A DNA stretch of 35,378 nt, taken from the NCBI GenBank assembly GCA_902784465.1, contig CACZUZ010000024.1, positions 12,340 through 47,717 on the forward strand. Reading direction: 5' to 3'. The notes beneath the pieces are model-generated. The model had not been told where the DNA came from. It ran no database searches and was given only the letters and a program-made list of their open reading frames with translations. Shown in pieces: positions 32,797-35,378 of the stretch; position 1 is the stretch's first letter; every line of letters begins with the position of its first letter. Source of the DNA: an uncultured Bacteroidota bacterium. GTDB taxonomy: Bacteria; Bacteroidota; Bacteroidia; Bacteroidales; P3. A program made the translations under genes and the position numbers.

Positions 32797-33372
32797 TTAC
32801 AGGCTGAAACAAAAGTTGACATTATTTGGGGTGCTTCTAATCGAATCCAGTTCTTCCATGTCGTCGTACATCTGTTCGAAGGCGGCGTCCAACGACTCTT
32901 CGTCGGCGGGCTCGAAGATGCAGAAGCAGCGATAGTGGGGGTGCCAATAGACGGTCACGTCGTTGGGACGGCTGTCGAGGACGGAAGCGATTCTTTTCTC
33001 CGGTGTCTCGCGGTGAGCCATGAATGTGCCTACATGATAGTCATCAAGAAACAGGGCCTTGACGTCGTCAGGAATATCGGGGTTGTTCAGTATCGAGTTG
33101 ATGTGCTTTGAGTAGCCGAAGAGGCTGTCGAGTAGTTCCCAGCCGCGGTCGGTCTCGGCCTCGAGGAGGGTGACGGGCACACGCACTGAGTCGCCCACCA
33201 GCTTATCCTTGATATAGGTGACGCGCACACCCTCCAGCTGCATATCGGCAAAGTGGCGATAGACCGAGCTGCACTCGTCGTACGACAGCGCACGCGGCAT
33301 GTAGCGCCAGATTGCCATACACCCCAGTAGCACCAGGGCCATCAGCAGGGATATGAGCGTACTTTTTCTCAT
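32797..33372 (-). CDS. Exported or membrane-anchored protein of unknown function in the ECF sigma operon
   Basis: A 191-residue protein with one N-terminal hydrophobic segment (about 6-22: LISLLMALVLLGCMAIW), which could be a signal, an anchor or a lipoprotein signal with Cys18. The rest is soluble and acidic (DEESLDAAFEQMYDDMEELD near the end). No family was recognised. Its ATG overlaps the stop of the upstream anti-sigma-like gene by 4 bases, so it is the third gene of the ECF operon and probably linked to the same signal. Copy B of the 39-bp element follows just after its end. Confidence 0.75.
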   Translation of the reverse strand: MRKSTLISLLMALVLLGCMAIWRYMPRALSYDECSSVYRHFADMQLEGVRVTYIKDKLVGDSVRVPVTLLEAETDRGWELLDSLFGYSKHINSILNNPDIPDDVKALFLDDYHVGTFMAHRETPEKRIASVLDSRPNDVTVYWHPHYRCFCIFEPADEESLDAAFEQMYDDMEELDSIRSTPNNVNFCFSL

Positions 33373-33653
33373 AGTATGGACATGCTTATTTCGTTGATTG
33401 CTTCGATAGCTTCGCTGCGATGCGAGAGATTGCTGGCATAGAGGCCGTCGGGTTGGGGTACTTTGGTCAACAGCAAGGCTGCGCCGATGGCAATGGCTGC
33501 CACGGAGGCAGCGATGCTACGCACCCAGCGACGGGGTGACTCTGGCAGGTGCCAGCGTACCACGCTAACATGGCTCTGCTCCGCAATCTCGTCCATGCGC
33601 TCCCAGTGTTGCTCCAGGACTTCTAATATGTCATCATTATTCTTCATAGTCAT
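33369..33653 (-). CDS. Small single-pass membrane protein, probable anti-sigma factor
   Basis: A 94-residue protein with a cytoplasmic-looking N-terminal region (1-43, LEVLEQHWERMDEIAEQ), one transmembrane helix (about 44-63: VRSIAASVAAIAIGAALLL) and a short outer tail. The gene overlaps the sigma factor by 17 bases and the next gene by 4, a layout usual for sigma/anti-sigma pairs. No zinc-binding anti-sigma motif is seen, so the role is inferred from position and topology. The start could also be the second Met at 33647. Confidence 0.6.
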   Translation of the reverse strand: MTMKNNDDILEVLEQHWERMDEIAEQSHVSVVRWHLPESPRRWVRSIAASVAAIAIGAALLLTKVPQPDGLYASNLSHRSEAIEAINEISMSIL

Positions 33654-34224
33654 CCTTCATATTTCTTAGTTTTTCTTTTGTTCGCTGCATACGGTGTTTG
33701 ACGGCATCCTCGGTGAGACCCATTATCTCGGCCACCTCTTTCAATGGCACTTTGCCAATTGCGTATGTCATCAGCTGCCGCTCATCGTCACTAAGTCTAT
33801 CGATACGGCGATATAGGCGTTCCACAGTGTCGTTGCTGGTTTCTGTCTCCAAACGGTCAAGTGTGGATTCGTCGACAAGCACGATACGGCGTGTCGAAAA
33901 ACGACGCAGGTTGCTTATGGCGACATTGGTGGCCACCCGGTAAACCCATGTGCTCTCTGAGCACTGTCCACGGTATTGCGGCCAACTCTCGACGAGGTTG
34001 AGTGCTATCTCCTGGAAGAGGTCGCTTACCTCCTCACGCCATTCGTTCCCTCTGCGAGTTCCACTCGTGTTTGAGACGAAGGGCGGGACTGCCTCGCACA
34101 TGGCTCCTCCACGCGGTCCACTGGACCTTCTGCAATACATAGCGCACACCTTCAGGATGATTCCCGTGTGCTCTCTCAGCAGCGATTCGATGCTTCTTTC
34201 TCTATGTATGTGCAGTTTGACCAT
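33637..34224 (-). CDS. ECF-type sigma factor with an insertion in region 2
   Basis: A 195-residue sigma-70 family protein. Region 2 resumes at DLFQEIALNL (68-77) and continues with STWVYRVATNVAISNLRR; region 4 covers about 130-185 (LSDDERQLMTYAI, PLKEVAEIMGLTEDAVKHRMQR). Between the first helix (ILKVCAMYCRR) and DLFQEI lie about 33 residues rich in Gly, Arg, Pro and Ser (about 32-64) that ordinary ECF factors lack. It is first in an operon with an anti-sigma-like membrane protein and a third envelope protein. Its upstream 39-bp element is shared with the T9SS cargo gene, suggesting both genes are controlled together, possibly by this factor. Confidence 0.9.
   Translation of the reverse strand: MVKLHIHRERSIESLLREHTGIILKVCAMYCRRSSGPRGGAMCEAVPPFVSNTSGTRRGNEWREEVSDLFQEIALNLVESWPQYRGQCSESTWVYRVATNVAISNLRRFSTRRIVLVDESTLDRLETETSNDTVERLYRRIDRLSDDERQLMTYAIGKVPLKEVAEIMGLTEDAVKHRMQRTKEKLRNMKDDYEE
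34033..34131 (-). repeat. Probable in-frame insert in the ECF sigma gene
   Basis: About 99 bases encode the extra Gly/Arg/Pro/Ser-rich peptide in region 2 of the sigma factor. The segment contains a 13-base palindrome, GGTCCACTGGACC (34115-34127), and keeps the frame open on both sides. It may be a small mobile or palindromic element; no second copy was found in this window. Confidence 0.4.
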
Positions 34225-34231
34225 TTGTTGT

Positions 34232-34270
34232 TTTGCCTATATTAGTCGCAAAGGTATGCAAAAAGTGCCA
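34232..34270 (-). promoter_or_regulatory. 39-bp promoter/leader element, copy A (ECF sigma operon)
   Basis: Ends 7 bases before the sigma factor ATG. It contains a perfect -7 box, TACCTTTG (34249-34256), between TGGCACTTTTTGCA and GCGACTAATATAGGCAAA. The match to copy B extends beyond the -7 box on both sides, so both initiation and leader seem to be conserved. The predicted transcript leader is under 20 bases. Confidence 0.7.
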
Positions 34271-34301
34271 AAAAAATGAAAAAAAATTTAACGATCTACA
34301 T

Positions 34302-34330
34302 AAAAAAAGGGAACCGCGTTTACGGCTCCC
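34302..34330 (-). terminator. Intrinsic terminator on the minus strand
   Basis: The minus strand reads GGGAGCCG, loop, CGGTTCCC (one internal mismatch) followed by seven T residues, the same build as the rRNA terminator at 35254-35280. The only thing it can end is a short minus-strand transcript between about 34330 and 34526, since marC upstream of it runs the other way. Confidence 0.7.
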
Positions 34331-34355
34331 TGATAAAATATTGAATGATAATTAT

Positions 34356-34439
34356 TCAAGTTGAACTTGCTTTGCTCTTGACCCCGATGGACCTGTCGTC
34401 CACTTTGAGTGCCTTGATGGTATTGGCTATGTCATTCAT
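34356..34439 (-). CDS. Possible 27-residue small protein or sRNA region
   Basis: An ATG frame of 27 codons (MNDIANTIKALKVDDRSIGV and a short Lys/Ser-rich tail) ends 26 bases before a good intrinsic terminator. An in-frame GTG at 34487 would extend it to 43 residues. An A-rich, purine-containing stretch (GAAAAAGCA) precedes the ATG. The family is unknown. The terminator shows that a short minus-strand transcript probably exists; whether it is translated or is a small RNA cannot be decided. Confidence 0.35.
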   Translation of the reverse strand: MNDIANTIKALKVDDRSIGVKSKASST

Positions 34440-34526
34440 TGCTTTTTCTGTGTTTTTCTCGAAACTTGAATAATAATATGCCCCCACTTTGCGTTATATT
34501 TTAATAATCCTTAATCCACCATTATA

Positions 34527-35111
34527 ATGTTAAGCATAGTTGAAATATTCAGTACATTCCTTGTCATGTTCGCCATCATCGACATCACAGGATCGATACC
34601 TATTTTTGTGTCGATGCGCGACAAAGGGGCGAAAATCAAGCCATTCCACGCCACAGGCGCGGCGTTAATTCTGTTCATAGGATTCTATTTTCTAGGTGAC
34701 GCGTTGCTGAAACTCTTCGGCATCGACATGCCTTCGTTTGCAGTGGCTGGCTCGGTGGTGTTGTTCATACTCGCTTTCGAGATGATACTGGGGCGCGACA
34801 TCATAAAGAATGAGCCAACATCGTCGGGAGCAAGCATTGTACCCATAGCCTTTCCGCTTATAGCAGGACCAGGAGCAATCACTGCCTTCATCTCACTGCA
34901 TGCCGAATATGCGACAACAAACATCATGATTGGCCTGTTACTGAACATCATAATAGACTACTTTGTGCTGCGTTACCTTGACAAAATCACCCATTGGCTT
35001 GGTGCCGACATCATCTATGTGCTACGAAAGTTCTTCGGCGTCATACTATTGGCAATGGCAGTAAAGCTGTTCGCCGGGAACCTGCCAATGATTTTCAGTT
35101 TACATAAGTAA
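34527..35111 (+). CDS. MarC/SNARE-associated-type integral membrane protein
   Basis: A 194-residue MarC-family (UPF0056) membrane protein with six predicted helices. Family landmarks are FAIIDITGSIPIFVSM near the start, the central VVLFILAFEMILGRDI, and AFPLIAGPGAITAFISL in the fourth helix. Despite the name, MarC is not a proven drug exporter, and its function is unknown. The start ATG at 34527 is preceded by an AT-rich region with TTTGCG at about 34488; no clear promoter could be fixed. Two hairpins follow the gene. Confidence 0.92.
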   Translation: MLSIVEIFSTFLVMFAIIDITGSIPIFVSMRDKGAKIKPFHATGAALILFIGFYFLGDALLKLFGIDMPSFAVAGSVVLFILAFEMILGRDIIKNEPTSSGASIVPIAFPLIAGPGAITAFISLHAEYATTNIMIGLLLNIIIDYFVLRYLDKITHWLGADIIYVLRKFFGVILLAMAVKLFAGNLPMIFSLHK

Positions 35112-35154
35112 TATGGCAAGATAGGCAGCGAAACAAAAAAAATCACAAGCGGCT

Positions 35155-35192
35155 GACGTGCCTTTACATGGCATCTGAAGTAAAGGCACGTC
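35155..35192. other. Perfect 13-bp hairpin after marC
   Basis: GACGTGCCTTTAC and GTAAAGGCACGTC form a perfect 13-bp stem with a 12-base loop. No T-tract follows on the plus strand. It could stabilise the marC mRNA 3' end or be a protein site; no gene lies here. Confidence 0.55.
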
Positions 35193-35209
35193 AAAGATAC
35201 ACAGACAAC

Positions 35210-35234
35210 AAGCGAGGCCGTTGCGGCCTCGTTT
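35210..35234 (+). terminator. Intrinsic terminator of marC
   Basis: AAGCGAGGCCG and CGGCCTCGTTT form a stem of about 11 bp (one G-T pair) around a TTG loop, ending in a T-rich stretch. It could act in both directions. Confidence 0.7.
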
Positions 35235-35253
35235 ATTCATTAATACATACACG

Positions 35254-35280
35254 AAAAAAGGGAGCCATTAAATGACTCCC
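35254..35280 (-). terminator. Terminator of the rRNA operon
   Basis: The minus strand reads GGGAGTCATTTAATGGCTCCC followed by six T residues, about 12 bases after the 5S rRNA 3' end. The stem has one internal mismatch. Confidence 0.8.
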
Positions 35281-35291
35281 TCTATAAAAGA

Positions 35292-35378
<87 letters not shown>

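Noticed and set aside
32730-32822. N-terminal extension of the T9SS cargo protein
   Set aside because: It would place residues before a clear signal peptide and run through the 39-bp promoter element.

Overview
The window comes from a member of the Bacteroidota, most likely order Bacteroidales. Supporting signs are promoter cores of the form TAnnTTTG (5016-5047, 13320-13327, 13381-13388, 34248-34255), a secreted protein with a type IX secretion (T9SS) C-terminal sorting domain, PorE-like and PorT-like envelope proteins, LptC and LpxD (Gram-negative LPS assembly), two ECF sigma factors, and the 3' part of a 5S rRNA gene at the right end. Nearly all genes from 3.1 to 34.2 kb are on the minus strand; the exceptions are a two-gene membrane-protein unit at 13.4-15.2 kb. 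No CRISPR array, intact transposase or tRNA gene was seen.

Layout. 0-2.6 kb (plus strand): remnant of a toxin-antitoxin pair (antitoxin intact, YoeB/Txe-type toxin cut to 29 codons), then a MATE-type transporter fused to a GHKL/anti-sigma-kinase-like ATPase domain. The fusion gene is flanked by a duplicated leader sequence and by three copies of a short repeat. 2.6-6.1 kb: AlaX-like editing protein (+), then minus-strand acetate kinase, an ECF sigma factor and MiaA. 6.1-8.8 kb: a PorE-like lipoprotein (TPR, beta-propeller, carboxypeptidase-like domain, OmpA) that ends in a retropepsin-like domain lacking the catalytic DTG.

9.0-13.25 kb: the most interesting unit, five tightly packed minus-strand genes. 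In order of transcription they are a membrane sensor with PP2C phosphatase (RsbU/SpoIIE type), an anti-sigma-type kinase (RsbW type), a STAS antagonist (RsbV type), a RelA/SpoT-type alarmone synthetase and a MESH1-type alarmone hydrolase. A complete partner-switching cascade is thus co-transcribed with separate enzymes that make and destroy (p)ppGpp-like alarmones.

13.4-15.2 kb (plus): an unknown membrane protein and an EamA transporter. 15.2-21.2 kb (minus): lpxD, two SGNH-hydrolase-like proteins and an MBOAT O-acyltransferase, a probable envelope-glycan acylation operon. 21.2-26.8 kb (minus): pth, coaX, an outer-membrane barrel protein, a TPR protein, lptC and a ComEA-like helix-hairpin-helix protein. 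27-30.6 kb (minus): flotillin, a TlpA-like thioredoxin protein and a PorT-like barrel protein. 30.7-34.2 kb (minus): a T9SS cargo protein and a three-gene ECF sigma operon; the sigma operon and the cargo gene share a 39-bp upstream element. 34.3-35.4 kb: a possible small transcript, marC (+), and the 5S rRNA end (-) with its terminator.

Function names rest on motif recognition by eye. No database search was run.
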